Below are positions 1 to 11,800 of a stretch of 64,000 nt of DNA, piece after piece. Each line of letters starts with the position of its first letter. Position 1 is the first letter of the stretch. Source of the DNA: Mya arenaria (Eukaryota; Mollusca; Bivalvia; Myida; Myidae). Made by a program: the position numbers and the translations under genes. Location of the stretch: NCBI RefSeq assembly GCF_026914265.1, contig NC_069136.1, forward strand, positions 26,920,701 through 26,984,700, written 5' to 3'. The notes beneath the pieces are model-generated. The model did no database searches, had not been told where the DNA came from, and saw nothing but the letters and a program-made list of their open reading frames with translations.

Positions 1-407
1 AGTGCTCAACACAAACCGTCACGGTTTTATGCTTTATACTTAATTTCCTTAGAAACTTTTTTTTTGTTATTCGGTTGAGACAAGGCGAAATTAAAATAAA
101 AAACAACTCCATATCTTTGAAAAGAATAAGCGGGCAAAGATGAAAAAAAGGTTTCCGTTGTACATTAAGCATTTAAAATGAAAGTACATAGCGGTATTTT
201 TTCTGAAAAAAAATGGTGCGGTAAGAAAATTGACGAACAAGCATCTATGAAGTATGGCCTAAACAATCATTCAAATCTACACACACATACAATTTAAGTT
301 ATCACATAATCCCATAGTACAAAAAGAGTTTATTGCTATTAAATATATAGTGCATTGAACACTCATAGGTTTCCTCCTTGTGGGTTTCAAGTATTTACAA
401 CGACGAG
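1..407. other. Intergenic, no gene seen
   Basis: AT-rich sequence with short A and T runs. I see no exon, RNA gene or clear repeat before the MITE that starts at 411. Confidence 0.5.
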
Positions 408-410
408 TAA

Positions 411-725
411 TACACCAGTCAATTGTAACCACGGCCCCCCAGGTCCGGGGAATAGCGGGGAATTTGACTTTCAGTCCAGCCAACCCCGGGTAAAATCACC
501 GTCCTGCGGGAACGAACTGATGGTCAAATCCCCGCCAAATGCCCCCGCACCCCAGGGAGCATAGGTAAGGCCCAATCCCCGCTATATTTTGCGCAAGGAC
601 AAAACCACCGCATTCACCTGGCACTGCGGGGCCACCTAAAAGGTATAAACACGGCCCATTTCCCCGCGGCTATCCCAGGTATACCCCCGGACCTTGAGGG
701 GCCGTGGTTACAATTGACTGGTGCA
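411..725 (+). mobile_element. Harbinger-like MITE, family H, copy 1
   Basis: A 315-bp GC-rich non-coding element bounded by inverted repeats of about 28 bp (TGCACCAGTCAATTGTAACC type, here with one change at the second base). It is flanked by TAA at 408-410 and 726-728. A 3-bp TAA/TTA duplication is the target preference of PIF/Harbinger transposons. Six other copies lie at 8965, 12729, 14730, 15502, 23498 and 30982. No transposase is present, so this is a non-autonomous family; the superfamily call rests on the duplication only. Confidence 0.8.
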
Positions 726-728
726 TAA

Positions 729-1211
729 AGTCAAACAGAACAGTGTTTTTAAACATAAATCACATGAAAACTTTAACACTTCATGTATGAAAGAATTAAA
801 AAAAATCAAAGTATATTACATTTTTGTTTAAAGAATATTTTGTAAGTCTGAAGCAAGTCTACTTTATTATGGCGAATATTTTTACTATCGTCAGGTGAAA
901 AAGAATTGTGGCATTCTAGCGCGTTCATTCAACAATTAAAAAAAGCAGCATCGACAATTAGAAAAAAGGTATTTTAAATACTTACGTACACATCTCCAAA
1001 TACATAGCATATGATATAGAATCACTATTAACGCGAATTCCTTTTCCATTTTAGACCAATATTTACAATCGCATACTGACAAAAGTTTCCTCCCTTTTTC
1101 CAATAGCCTGGCTAACGCGTCGTGTTGTTCTACAAAAAATAAACAAAGAATCTGAGGTGATTCGCTTAAGCTTGGAGCGTCACACGATCCCACTAAGTGC
1201 TTTGGAAGAAT
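729..1211. other. Intergenic, no gene seen
   Basis: AT-rich unique-looking sequence between a MITE and the LTR element. An 85-codon minus-strand open frame (936-1193) shows no recognisable domain and no exon-like composition. Confidence 0.45.
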
Positions 1212-1216
1212 GTTAT

Positions 1217-1403
1217 TGTAACATTATACGGCAATGAATTAATTCCTCCCGCTATTTATAGTTCATCTTGTATGATAAGGCCAGCAAGCCAACACAGGCG
1301 GTCAGTTTATCTCTAGCAGTCAGAGCTGTACCATCCTCACCAATATCATATGTATCAATAATAAATAGTTAGAACACATGCAGTCGTTCTTCATAACATA
1401 ACA
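1217..1403 (+). repeat. 5' LTR
   Basis: 187 bp, starts TGTAAC and ends AACA, giving the canonical TG...CA ends. It differs from the 3' LTR at three positions only (position 6, and two within the 'gttcatcttg...ccagcaagcc' stretch). The GTTAT target duplication precedes it. Confidence 0.93.
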
Positions 1404-1421
1404 TGGTGCCAGAAAAGAACT
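1404..1421 (+). other. Primer-binding site
   Basis: TGGTGCCAGAAAAGAACT begins immediately after the LTR. TGG at the start pairs with the CCA end of a tRNA primer. The tRNA species cannot be named safely from this sequence. Confidence 0.7.
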
Positions 1422-1504
1422 CATCGATCATATAGTATTAAATGTGGATTATTTTAATATTGGATCGTTAATTAATAGATTAAGCATCTAATAAACTGTT
1501 CACT

Positions 1505-2300
1505 GTGAGAATGGAGTTAAGTAGTGTTCCAACACCGTGCATGGATTGGAATAGCTCAAATCTTCCGGAAGCTTGGAAGAAGTTCACAGAGCACTGTGAG
1601 CTTATTTTTAAGGGTCCACTTAAAGGGAAGGATGAGGATGTACACATCACCTATTTGCAACTTTGGATGGGTGAAAAGGGTCGGGACCTGTACAAAACAC
1701 TAGAACTGTCAGCGTCCGACAGAGAACATTTGTCAGCAATTTGTGAAGCGATTAGTAAACACCTACAGCCGACGATCAACCCCGTTTTTACACGGTATCG
1801 TTTCAACAATATGATACAGGGAGAACTTTCTATCGAAGAATTCTTGACCAAATTGAGAGTATTGGTGAAGGATTGCAATTATAAGAACAGCGAAGACATG
1901 ATCAGGGATAGGATTGTGTTTGGAATAGTATCACAAAAAATCCGAGAAAAACTCATTAATATGGGAGAAAATTTGACCTTGAGCAAGGCTATTCAAATAT
2001 GTCAAAGCTTTGAATATGCTCAAGCACAACTGCGCGAAATGCAGGCACCATCGCAAGGAGCAGCCGTTAATGTGGTTCGTTCAAGAAGGGTTACTGGTCA
2101 TAGCACCTCAGGCCAGCCTGGTCACAATTCCTGAGGCCAGTGGGAGCAGAGAAGACACCAACGCGTCACTGGGAGAAGACGTTACCCGGACTTGCCAAAA
2201 TTGTGGGCGGAAACACCAACAACAACAACACCAGTGTCCCGCAAAGGGAAAACAATGTCACAAATGTCAAAAATGGAACCATTTTGCATCAGTTTGAAGA
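1505..2300 (+). pseudogene. gag remnant with zinc knuckle
   Basis: The Gag reading frame opens at 1505 (MRMELSSVP...) and runs 209 codons to a stop at 2132-2134. It encodes a capsid-like helical region (TRYRFNNMIQGELSIEEFL, about residues 97-115) typical of gypsy Gag, which shapes the particle and binds RNA. The nucleocapsid part continues in another frame (2010-2297) with a CxxC...H...C and CxxC zinc-knuckle pattern. The second knuckle is cut by a TGA where its last cysteine codon should stand. The frame change near 2100 and this stop make it non-functional as Gag-Pol. Confidence 0.85.
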
Positions 2301-2357
2301 AGTGTAAATGAAGTTATTGATAATGACAATTCTTGTACTCATGATTTCAAGGATTTA

Positions 2358-2675
2358 GTGATTGACAATGTGGAGTCCACTGTTAGGAATGGGCAGGTGT
2401 TTGCAGAGTTCAAGGTAGGTCCTTCCAATTTGTCCGTACAGTTCAAGATTGATACTGGTAGCCAAGTGAATATATTGCCAAACAAAACCTTTAGAGACAT
2501 AGGCATAAAGTCAGTTCTAGAAGCTTCACATTCAAAGCTTTCAGCCTATGACGGAAGCACGTTAAATGTAAAGGGATGCATTACTTTAAGGTGTAATCAT
2601 CCTGGAACTGGCCAAACAAAGGATGTTTACTTTCATGTAGTTGACACACATTCAAGTCCTTTGCTAAGTCTCTAA
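2358..2675 (+). pseudogene. Retroviral-type aspartic protease remnant
   Basis: In the same frame as the zinc-knuckle segment. It has the catalytic DTGS motif followed by QVNILP about 34 residues in, as expected for a retropepsin that matures Gag-Pol. The frame ends at a TAA (2673-2675) inside the PR-RT linker, and continues in the same frame beyond it, so one nonsense change separates it from the RT part. Confidence 0.85.
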
Positions 2676-2717
2676 TCATCCCTTGACTTTGAACTCATAA
2701 ATCTCACATACACAGTT

Positions 2718-4110
2718 ATGTCAGATTCCCAGGTCAACCCCCTCACTAAGGACATGTTATTAAAGGAATACAAGGAAGTGTTTGATGGCATTGGTCTGCT
2801 AGCCGGTGAATGTAAGATTCACATTGATACCACTGTCCAGCCTGTGGTGCATCCCCCAAGAAAGGTCCCTATAGCATTACAAGAAAAAGTCAAGGATGAG
2901 TTACTCCACATGGAGTCATTAGGTGTCATCGAACAGGTCAATGAACCCACTGACTGGGTTAGTTCAATGGTCGTTGCCGAAAAAGCCAATGGCAAAATTC
3001 GTATGTGTCTGGATCCGCGGGACTTGAATAAGGCCATTCAACGTCCACATTACCTTTAAAGAACTCTGCATGGATGATATATTGCCTCAGATTTCAGGCG
3101 CAAAGTACTTCACAAAGCTTGATGCTAGGAGTGGTTATTGGGCATTGAAACTTGAGAGAGAGTTATCGTTCCTTACATGTTTTAACACCTTATATGGAAG
3201 GTACCGATATGTCCGAGTTCCATTTGGTCTGAAGTCAAGCGGTGATCTTTTTGTGCAAAAGATTGATGCTTGTCTTGAAGGTCTAAGTGGCGTAGCTGTC
3301 ATCGTGGATGACATACTAGTGTATGGGTCATCTAGAGAGGAACATGACTCCATTCTTAGAGCAGTCCTAAAGAGGTCTCATGATGAAGGAATTCGTTTTA
3401 ACGAAACCAAACTCGAGGGCGGGGTATCAGAAGTAGACTACTTTGGTCACCTTCTCACATCAGAAGGTTTGAAAAAATCAACCTCAAAGACAGAGGCTAT
3501 ACAGAAAATGAAGCCACCCAAAAATAAAACAGAACTTGAAACCATATTAGGTATGGTAAACTATCTGTCTAGATTTGCCCCAAACTTGGCAGATGTAACA
3601 GCCCCTCTGAGACAATTACTGTCTAAAGAAGTTGAATTCTGTTGGGAAACTGCACAAAGTGATGCATTTGACAAAATGAAACAAATCATCACAGACCCGA
3701 ATCAGGTTTTATCCTATTATGACAAAAGCAAGCCATTAACATTGCAAGTTGATGCCTCCAAGTTTGGTCTCGGAGCAACAATAATGCAAGCATATGCATC
3801 AAAATCACTCACACAAACTGAGTCAATTACGCACAAATTGAGAAGGAAATGTTTGCTATTTTGTTCGGCTGCAAGCGGTTCCACCATTTTGTTTATGGTC
3901 ACAAATTCAACGTGCAAACTGATCATTTGCCGTTAGTTTCTATTTTCAAAAAATCAATAAACACAGCTCCTGCACGATTGCAGCGTATGCTACTACAGCT
4001 ACAGAAATATGATCTTGACATCAAACAGTATCCATCCAAACAAGTACCAGTTGCAGACACACTGAGCAGGAACTTTCTAAATGAAACGTTCCCTGAATTG
4101 TCACAAGGCA
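2718..4110 (+). pseudogene. Reverse transcriptase / RNase H remnant
   Basis: RT fingers and palm are split over two frames: 2718-3059 (motifs DWVSSMVV, CLDPRDLNKAI) and 3070-3936 (KLDARSGYW, the catalytic VDDILVYG box, YFGHLLTSEGLK). A frame change at about 3055-3065 separates them. RNase H follows (LQVDASKFGLGATIMQ near 3745, then VQTDHLPL in a third frame from 3849), with a second frame change near 3850-3930. Catalytic residues of RT are retained, but the broken frames prevent one continuous enzyme. Confidence 0.88.
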
Positions 4111-5456
4111 TGGACATGCAGGTACACATGGTTATGTCTCATTTACCTGTATCTGACAGAAAATTGAATGAATTGAAGGACAAAACAAGTCAAGATGAGA
4201 CTTTAGTATTGTTGAAACAGACTATACTTCAAGGTTGGCCAACCTCTAGAAAAATGTGTCCGTCCCAGATATTGCCCTTCTGGAATTTCCGTGATGAGTT
4301 AACTTCTATTGATGGGTTAGTCATGAAAGGAAATAAAATAATCATCCCCAAATCAATGCAGTCTCAGATGCTTGAACTCATTCACACAGGTCACATGGGA
4401 GTTGAGAAATATCTCAGAAGGGCCCGGGATGTTATGTTTTGGCCAGGAATATCGGCTGATATTACCAATCTCGTGTTAAAATGCAACACTGTTTAAAACA
4501 CAGAAACTCAAACCCAAAAGAGCCATTAATTCCCCTTGAGATTCCTGATTATCCATGGCAAATTATAGGCACTGATCTATTCACCTGGGAAAACAGGAAC
4601 TATCTTCTGATAGTGGATTACTAAAGCAGGTATTTTGAGGTCAAGGAATTGCCCAATATGAAAAGCACCACGGTCATAAACAGAATGAAAGGCCAGATGG
4701 GGAATTAGTGAGAAGGTAATATCTGATGGTGGTCCATGTTATATCTCTCAGGAGTTCGCTGATTTTGCAAAAGAATGGGATTTCAATCACCAGACAATTA
4801 GTCCCTATCACAGTCAATCAAACGGTCTAGCTGAGAAATATGTGTCAGTTTGTAAGAAACTCCTTACAAAGGCTAAGGACGATGGGCGTGATCCTTTTAT
4901 TGGCATATTAGAATACCGGACCACCCCTCTTGAGTCAGGGTATTCCCCTGCACAGTTAAATATGGGCAGACAATTGCGCTCTATCCTCCCAACATCTAAG
5001 GAAAATCTGATGCCCAAGGTGATATCTCCTAATTTAGTCAGGCAGGGTATTCAAGATAGCAAACAGAAGGGGAAGAAATATTATGACAGACAAGCAAGGT
5101 CACTATAGCCCTTAACATATGGAGAAAATACAATGATCCAACAATTAAATAAAACTTGGAGACCAGCCACTGTAGTTGACAAGTTAAATGAAAGATCATA
5201 CACTGTTCAATGCCCAGATGGGTCTGTGTACACACGAACTAGGCGGGATCTATTAAAGACCAATGAGCCCTGCCATGGTCAATTTGCAGAGCCAGAAATA
5301 CAGGAAATGCCTTTAGGTCAAACACCTACCCAGTCTGACATCAAAGATTCGGAAAGCCCTCTAATTGGCAGTACTTTCTCTCCATGTATCAATCACAATC
5401 TGTACGTGACCAGGTCAGGAAGGGGCGTAAAACCAAAAGTAATTGAATCCATGTGA
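4110..5456 (+). pseudogene. Integrase remnant
   Basis: The HHCC zinc-binding region begins near 4370 (HTGHMGVEKYLRRA...) and is interrupted at 4494-4496. The DDE core follows: first Asp in GTDLF near 4570, second in SDGGP near 4725, Glu in NGLAEKY near 4830. At least two further stops (about 4621 and 4707) lie within the core. Open segments at 4842-5108 and 5133-5456 hold the rest of the core and the basic C-terminal domain. The enzyme would join element DNA to the host genome; this copy is broken. Confidence 0.85.
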
Positions 5457-5672
5457 TGTTCATTTCGCTTGTAAGCTGATTGAATCACTTATCTAAATTA
5501 GTTGTTTGATGTTTAAATTAGTCTGACAACCTTTAATAAATTTCCGATGAAATTCAAATCCTGCTATTATAACCCTAACATTGAATAATTCCTTCTCTTT
5601 TCCTTTATAAATAAATATAAATAATTTGATATCAAATCACATATATATTTATTGATAATATCTTTTGTTTGT

Positions 5673-5684
5673 AAAGAAGGGAGA
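5673..5684 (+). other. Polypurine tract
   Basis: AAAGAAGGGAGA directly abuts the 3' LTR, the place where plus-strand DNA synthesis of LTR elements is primed. Confidence 0.75.
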
Positions 5685-5871
5685 TGTAATATTATACGGC
5701 AATGAATTAATTCCTCCCGCTATTTATAGTTCACCTTGTATGATAAGGCCAGCCAGCCAACACAGGCGGTCAGTTTATCTCTAGCAGTCAGAGCTGTACC
5801 ATCCTCACCAATATCATATGTATCAATAATAAATAGTTAGAACACATGCAGTCGTTCTTCATAACATAACA
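5685..5871 (+). repeat. 3' LTR
   Basis: 187 bp, starts TGTAAT and ends AACA, 184 of 187 positions identical to the 5' LTR by eye. Followed by the target duplication GTTAT at 5872-5876. Confidence 0.93.
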
Positions 5872-5904
5872 GTTATGAACTTACTAACGATCTGAATTCA
5901 AGTA

Positions 5905-6130
5905 CATTCTACTACTGCTACTACAACAACTACTGCTAGTACTACAACAACCAAAAAACAACCGAAACCAGAACAACTACTACTTCTGACAGTAAAAATA
6001 TTATCAACACTACTAATGTTACTGTCCCTACCTCTAATACTACTTCAACTTCTGAAACAAGAGCAACAACTACTAATACTACCACTACTTCTACTGCTGC
6101 TGCTACTGCTGCTGCTGCTGCTACTGCTAC
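5905..6130. repeat. (ACT/ACA)n and (CTG)n-like simple repeat
   Basis: Low-complexity trinucleotide sequence: imperfect ACT/ACA triplets, ending in a run of TGC/TGCTGC near 6097-6130. Confidence 0.8.
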
Positions 6131-7499
6131 AGTTTCGTTTTAGCAATACGGGTAAACTATCACTTTAACAGAATCTTAAAGTGAAATGCTGAACATTTCA
6201 TGATAAATTGATAACCTTAACATTGAGAAAAAATATGCTTTTAAAAGCATGGCCATGCGGTTCAAATGCTGAAAACTAATTTAACGTCATAAACATGACG
6301 TCACAGCAAAATAAGTTAATTAAAACATCACGCATACCAATGATATCAATAGGTCAATTAGCTAATTTACCAATAATTATTTTATTAGTAATAATTATGC
6401 TCAAAGGCAAAATATCGCGCGTTCTGGCTGGTATATATTTACATGTTCTTTATCTACGTTTAAAATCCTTTTAAACAATATCAAACTTAGGTATCACCAT
6501 TTTAATTAATTGTACAACGAATGTATCACGTAACAGCTCTTCGCATGTAGACATAACGAACTATTGATTGATTCAATACAATTCAGAAATCTTTACATTT
6601 AACTCCGATGCAAGTAGGTCGCGTAGTAATTGCAACTTAGCTGTTAAACTTTATTGTGGGATTCTTAATTAGTTATGCAATAACACGCTTCACTGGCAAT
6701 CGTTCTAAACTTAAAAATACAAAATACACGTTAAAACACTACAATTAATTAAAAATAAATAAATACGAACTACTTCCCTTGATGTACCGGCATACCTCCG
6801 ATGTTGTTTTCGATGGGAAATGGTCAAGGTGTTCCGAATGGTTTAGCTAAATAAACATATGTCAGATATTTATATTATAATACTCAGAATTATGTTTTCA
6901 CTATGTTTTCACCATTTTTGACCTATACTGGCGCCTAATGACATACCTACCAAAACCAAACAGGCAATGGAATATGGCCGTTCTTGAAGAAATTTGTTAT
7001 TGTATTCCGAGCATTAATTTCTATAAAACAACAACAACAAGTTTGAAGTTTCAAATTTTATAGCAATTCGGCATAAAATAGCCTTTAGCCATTAACAACA
7101 TAAATATGGCAAAAAATAAATCAACTATAGAGAATAACAGAATAATAGTGCATAGTAATATATACTATATAAACTTTACCACGGTACAGCATTGTTTAAA
7201 ATGAAATATATTTATAAGTTGTCTAAAAAAGTAACTGGAATGAGCAACAACTACTTTACATACATCAACAATACTGGAAAAAGAACAAGGAATGAAACAA
7301 GTCTAATGGAGTAATTAATACAGCTTTTTATCTGGAAGGTTGTAATGTATTCAACTCAATTGCATTTTTGCAAAATCTGCAAAATATCCGTAAATTCCAA
7401 CACGACCCTTCGGATCAAAACGCAGTACTAATAACCATTTTGTTATATTTATTACTGGTTTAAGTCACATTATTACATACTAAATAACATTTAAATTAC
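6131..7499. other. Intergenic with transposon remnants, no gene
   Basis: AT-rich. From about 6590 to 6850 it matches a terminal-inverted-repeat family also present at 11161-11405, 30235-30400 and 55310-55930 (shared blocks such as GATGTACCGGCATAC and AAATGG...GTTCCGAATG). The rest shows no feature. Confidence 0.55.
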
Positions 7500-7866
7500 G
7501 CACTACTTTGTTTTCTGACGTCATCTTAACATAGCGCAGTAATGTGTTATGACGTGACGTCAGCAAAGTGGAATGCGGCCGTATTGCCAAGTGGAATGCT
7601 GACAAGCGCATCTTGCGATATCTATTGTCCGCAGGTTAACGATACGTATATAATGAATATATTTAAGGATTGATATATTTTTTCTTGAGTTTATACTATA
7701 TGAACGCAGTAGGGCACCCGAGAAAATTCCATGAACGTACATTTACATTTTAAATAATGATTCATTACGATTAAAAAGCATCAGTATATTCTGCAATTGA
7801 GTATTTTTTCTAACAGAAATGTAACCGACAACATACAATTGTATAAAATAATAGCTGATATTTAAT
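7500..7866 (+). repeat. Dispersed repeat, copy 1 of 2
   Basis: Shares long similarity with 44010-44280, for example TCTGCAATTGAGTATTTTTT and the block ending AATAGCTGATATTT. Contains several TGACGTCA-like palindromes. Nature unknown; no open frame. Confidence 0.6.
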
Positions 7867-7870
7867 AATC

Positions 7871-7871
7871 A

Positions 7872-7906
<35 letters not shown>

Positions 7907-7907
7907 T
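7871..7907. repeat. (CAA)n microsatellite
   Basis: About twelve consecutive CAA units. Confidence 0.85.
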
Positions 7908-8396
7908 TGAACTATTTTCATTGGAAGGGCTTGCAAAACGGGTGGTCTTGATATTGTTTCTCCCGGCTGTATTGTACATGGCTATTGTCACACCAGTAAT
8001 ACAGTTTGACGAGGGTTTTTTAATATTTAAAAATAAAATGTTTGAGTTTAAAAATCCGGTGCCAGTGGTTAAGGGCAAGATTGTTGTTAAATCTTGTATT
8101 TCTATATTGAGCTTCTTGCATGCCGGACGTGTGTGTGAAAAACATGATCTTTTGTAGGACATGAAATGTATGAGGTCACCGAATTATGACATAATAAAAT
8201 TATATTTTAACTAGGTACATAAAAAGATTTACCAAATATTTCCAAGAAAAAAAATGCAATGCAAATGACAGCTAAAATCATACAATAGTTTATACTGGTC
8301 CCGAGATTTAAATGTTGATTTTTTTTTATTTTTTTTTTCAAAATTATAGAAGTAAAAAGGAGGAGGCCCTGCCCCTAAACCATTTTAATCCAATAT

Positions 8397-8731
8397 TTAA
8401 AGCTGCACTCTCACATGTAGACCAACTTTTTATTTTTTGTCTTGGAATAACCAAAATTTTGCGTAAATGTCTTCAAACATGCGATATATGACTGCTGATA
8501 AAAGATCAGTTCGCAGTTGTTCATATTTACGTTCGGAAACTGATGCTTTATGGCTTAAAGAGAAACTAACATTTAAAATATCGGCATTGTTCCAAACAAT
8601 TGAAATTTGTTTTATTGTGTTTTATCCTTTGACTGATTTGAAAACATTGATGCCAAAATCAGCTGATTCTGAGACAACAAAAAAAATGAAATAGTTGTCA
8701 AATCTGTCAATATGTGAGAGTGCAGCTTTAA
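8397..8731 (+). mobile_element. TTAA-flanked MITE, family P, copy 1
   Basis: About 335 bp. Ends are inverted: TTAAAGCTGCACTCTCACA at the left and its complement at the right, each including TTAA. TTAA at both sides is the target of piggyBac transposons. Other copies: 22849 (split), 32871, 46899, 55436, 58654. The interior carries the conserved GTCTTGGAA...GATAAAAGATCAG stretch. The piggyBac link rests on TTAA only. Confidence 0.75.
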
Positions 8732-8807
8732 GTCCGGTTTGTTCACACTTCCCCGTTCATGCGACTGGTGACGAAAAAGGGTAGTTTTTAATCTGAGAGA
8801 AATTATT

Positions 8808-8863
8808 CTAATTCTCCTTCGCAGTTCTCATATATTCTTCGTACGAAGGTGGAGCAGAATCGT
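8808..8863 (-). CDS. Gene A last exon, PPSY motif
   Basis: Acceptor TTTACAG at 8864-8870, stop TAG at 8808-8810. It reads DSAPPSYEEYMRTAKEN then stop. PPSY is a class I WW-domain ligand of the kind bound by NEDD4 ubiquitin ligases. The equivalent exon of gene B is also 56 bp and reads ESAPPTYEQCMKNAKMS. The phase joins the previous exon exactly. Confidence 0.8.
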
Positions 8864-11800
8864 CTGTAAAAAAAATCAAGCAACGTTATATGTCCACACT
8901 GCAAAATAACAAAACTATAAGTTCATGTTTAAGTTCGATTTACTCGCGTTAGTGTAAACGCTAATGCACCAGTCAATTGTAATCACGGCCACCCCAGGTC
9001 CGAGGGTATACCGGGGATAGCCGGGGAAATGGGCCGTGTTTTTACCTTTCAGGTGGCCCCGCAGTGCCGGGTGAATGTGGTGGTTTTGTCTTCGCTATAA
9101 ATATCGGGGAATGGGCCTTACCTAGGGTGCCTGGGGTGCGGGGGCATTTGGCGTGTATTTTACCATCTGTTCGTCCCCGCAGGTCGGGGATTTTAGCCGG
9201 GGTTGGCTGGACTGAAAGTCAAAGTCCCCGCTATTCCCCGGACCTGGGGGCCGTGGTTACAATTGACTGGTGCATAAATTATATTGGTTTATTAAACACT
9301 ACACCAAGAGTATCCAAGAGTATCCAATACAGTTGAGTTCACTTTTAAAGTAACTCGCTCATGGTTTGTAAAATGCACCTTTTTAATAACGAAATAAAGT
9401 GTGGCAAATCATAAGTCGTGTTTAAACGAAAATACCAAAAGCCGGAACCCTTCAGCAAATGTTTATATTTGCTCAAATATCGTCTTTGAAGACCACAATT
9501 TCCATTAGCGTTTATAAGGCGATTTAAAATTAATTACGGCTGTGGTGTTGCCTTATTGGTTAATTGACATCATCACGTGATGGTATCAATGTGTCATTAA
9601 CTGGTCAACATATCCACCACTTTCGATTAAGACCCGGTGGCCGAGTGGACTAGATGTATGTTTCTTGACTTTACCTGAGTTGGTTCGAACCCCACTAAAA
9701 CCAAAATCCTTTTTTTGATGCTATAACTGTATTTTTTTCTGCAAACTCGATACCATAGAGTAGAATAACGATGAAATAAGCGTTTTCAGATGCATTAACG
9801 TGAATTTGTTTTGGTCCATAAACATGAGCGAGCCACTTTTAGGAGTAAAATTCTTAAACGTGAGTCAAACATTATTAACACGGTATGTAAAACTCTTGCT
9901 CACGTAAACTAGTGCAGAAGATAACCCAAAACAGAGTTTGCTCTCACTTCTGAGGAGTTAAACAATTTACTGACACTGTTATAACTGACATACTAACTCA
10001 ATTCTAAGCAAAGGCATATGAACATATAAAATACCCTCGTCATGCAGTTGCGTTGTTCTTGAATAAACTTCCATTGGTGGGGCAGATGGATAACTGCGCG
10101 TCATGTGTGAACTACTCCGCGGCATGTGTGGACTATTGCGCGGCATTTGTGGACTAGCGCGCTGCATGTGTGGACTACTCCGGGGCATGTGTGGACTATT
10201 GCGCGGCATTTGTGGACTAGCGCGCTGCATGTGTGGACTACTCCGGGGCATGTGTGGACTATTGCGCGGCATTTGTGGACTGTTGCGCGGCATTTGTTGA
10301 CTAGCACATTGCATGTCTGGAGTAGCTAGTGGACTTATAGAGTCGACGTGTAGACTGTGTGGGTCGAAGTCTGGTACTAGACTGTATCCTGTGGTGCAGG
10401 AGGGCTGGACTGTTGGTTGAACGGATTCTGGATTTTAATGCAATAAATATATAAGGAAGGAAAAAAAGATCGTCATATATTAATATGTAACATTTTTTCA
10501 TCTAAAATAAAAAGAAATAATTATTCTTAAACAAAAAAACAACCAAAGCAACAACGTCTACTGCCAAAACGGTCAAAATTTAAAGTAAAACAGATACTAA
10601 ATATAATTATTAACAATTACCTATCGTCCTTTGTGGCTGTGAGTCAATGGTGACGCTTAATTGGCGGCTACGGCGTTGCCTCCTCTTTCGTACCCAAAAA
10701 GTTAATCCAGCAACATTTAAACATATCAGCACCACAACTATACCAACTATCACACCCGAAGATACGTCACCAGAGGCATTTTATCTTCGCCCGTGGGCAA
10801 GATAAGAATATCTAGCATGGTTAAATTATTGGATCAACCTATCTGAGGTGGGAGAATGAACCTATCTTACACTCTCGGCCATGGAAAATACTTATAATCC
10901 GATCCACCGAAAGATACTATTTTACCCACAAGAAAGTTCGAAACTAATGTCCGGCTACCGACCTATTGTATTGTCCGGCTATCAAAGTATTGAATGGTCA
11001 TAAAGCAAAAAATATTGACCGGTGATTTATATTATAAAGGAAGTTATGTAATACAACTTATTTGTTTAAGGTAACATACAGGCAAAGTTCACCGTATACA
11101 GTTATTTTTATGAATCAATTCAACCCTTAATTGTCTTTGAATTGAAACGTACACTTAATCATTCGGATCTCCTCGGCCATTTTTCTCGAAAACAACCTCG
11201 GATGTATTAAGACGGTTTACATACTCAGATATCGGTATATTTTAGTCCGCTGCAAGTAGATCGCATAATAATTTAATTAAGCAGTAAAACTTAATGAATT
11301 TACTCTTGATATAATTTAGAAAAAAAAACCCGAACTACTTCTACTGATGTACTGGCATACATCCGAGGATGTTTTCGAAAAAAATGGCCGAAGAGCTCCG
11401 ATTGACGCTCAATCAACCACCGGTAAACCCAACTATTTTTCAAACATTTTTTTTTCACATGGCTTCATATCCTAGGCAACTTGGTTTAAACCTTCACGCT
11501 CAAATATACGTACACGTCTTTAGGTAGACACGCAACGTGACATTGGCCTTTGGGTATAGGTTGCTCGTGGAGACCTTCACGTACAAAAAGCTCGTCTTCT
11601 GCTTTCCACACCAATCACAGCACACAGAATGATAGCAACTCCACGACTGAAAATCACAATTATCTTGTTTTAGAATGCAATTATACGAAACGTTGATTGC
11701 CGTTACTAAAATATAATGATCCGTACTTAATATGAAGCCATACAATTTTATTTTTGAAAAAGAGAGCTGTCGGGGTGTACAAAATACATTCACAGTATGC

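Larger units (their letters stand above)
1217..5871 (+). mobile_element. Ty3/gypsy LTR retrotransposon, decayed
   Basis: A complete 4,655-bp insertion with 187-bp LTRs at both ends, a primer-binding site directly after the left LTR, gag, protease, reverse transcriptase, RNase H and integrase in gypsy order, and a polypurine tract before the right LTR. The host duplication GTTAT is intact at 1212-1216 and 5872-5876. The LTRs differ at three positions, so the insertion is fairly recent, yet the coding part carries several stops and frame changes and cannot make a full Gag-Pol. The gag sequence, short LTRs and 5-bp duplication resemble Steamer-like elements of bivalves; that family assignment is from memory and needs a database comparison. 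No envelope gene is visible. Confidence 0.93.

Noticed and set aside
7869..8162. Leucine-rich minus-strand frame ending in a poly-Leu stretch
   Set aside because: The terminal leucines come from the (CAA)n microsatellite; the rest has no domain or splice context.
10101..10329. Plus-strand and other minus-frame open frames over the gene A tail
   Set aside because: They are shadows of the in-phase tail exon, produced by the 21/63-bp repeat period.
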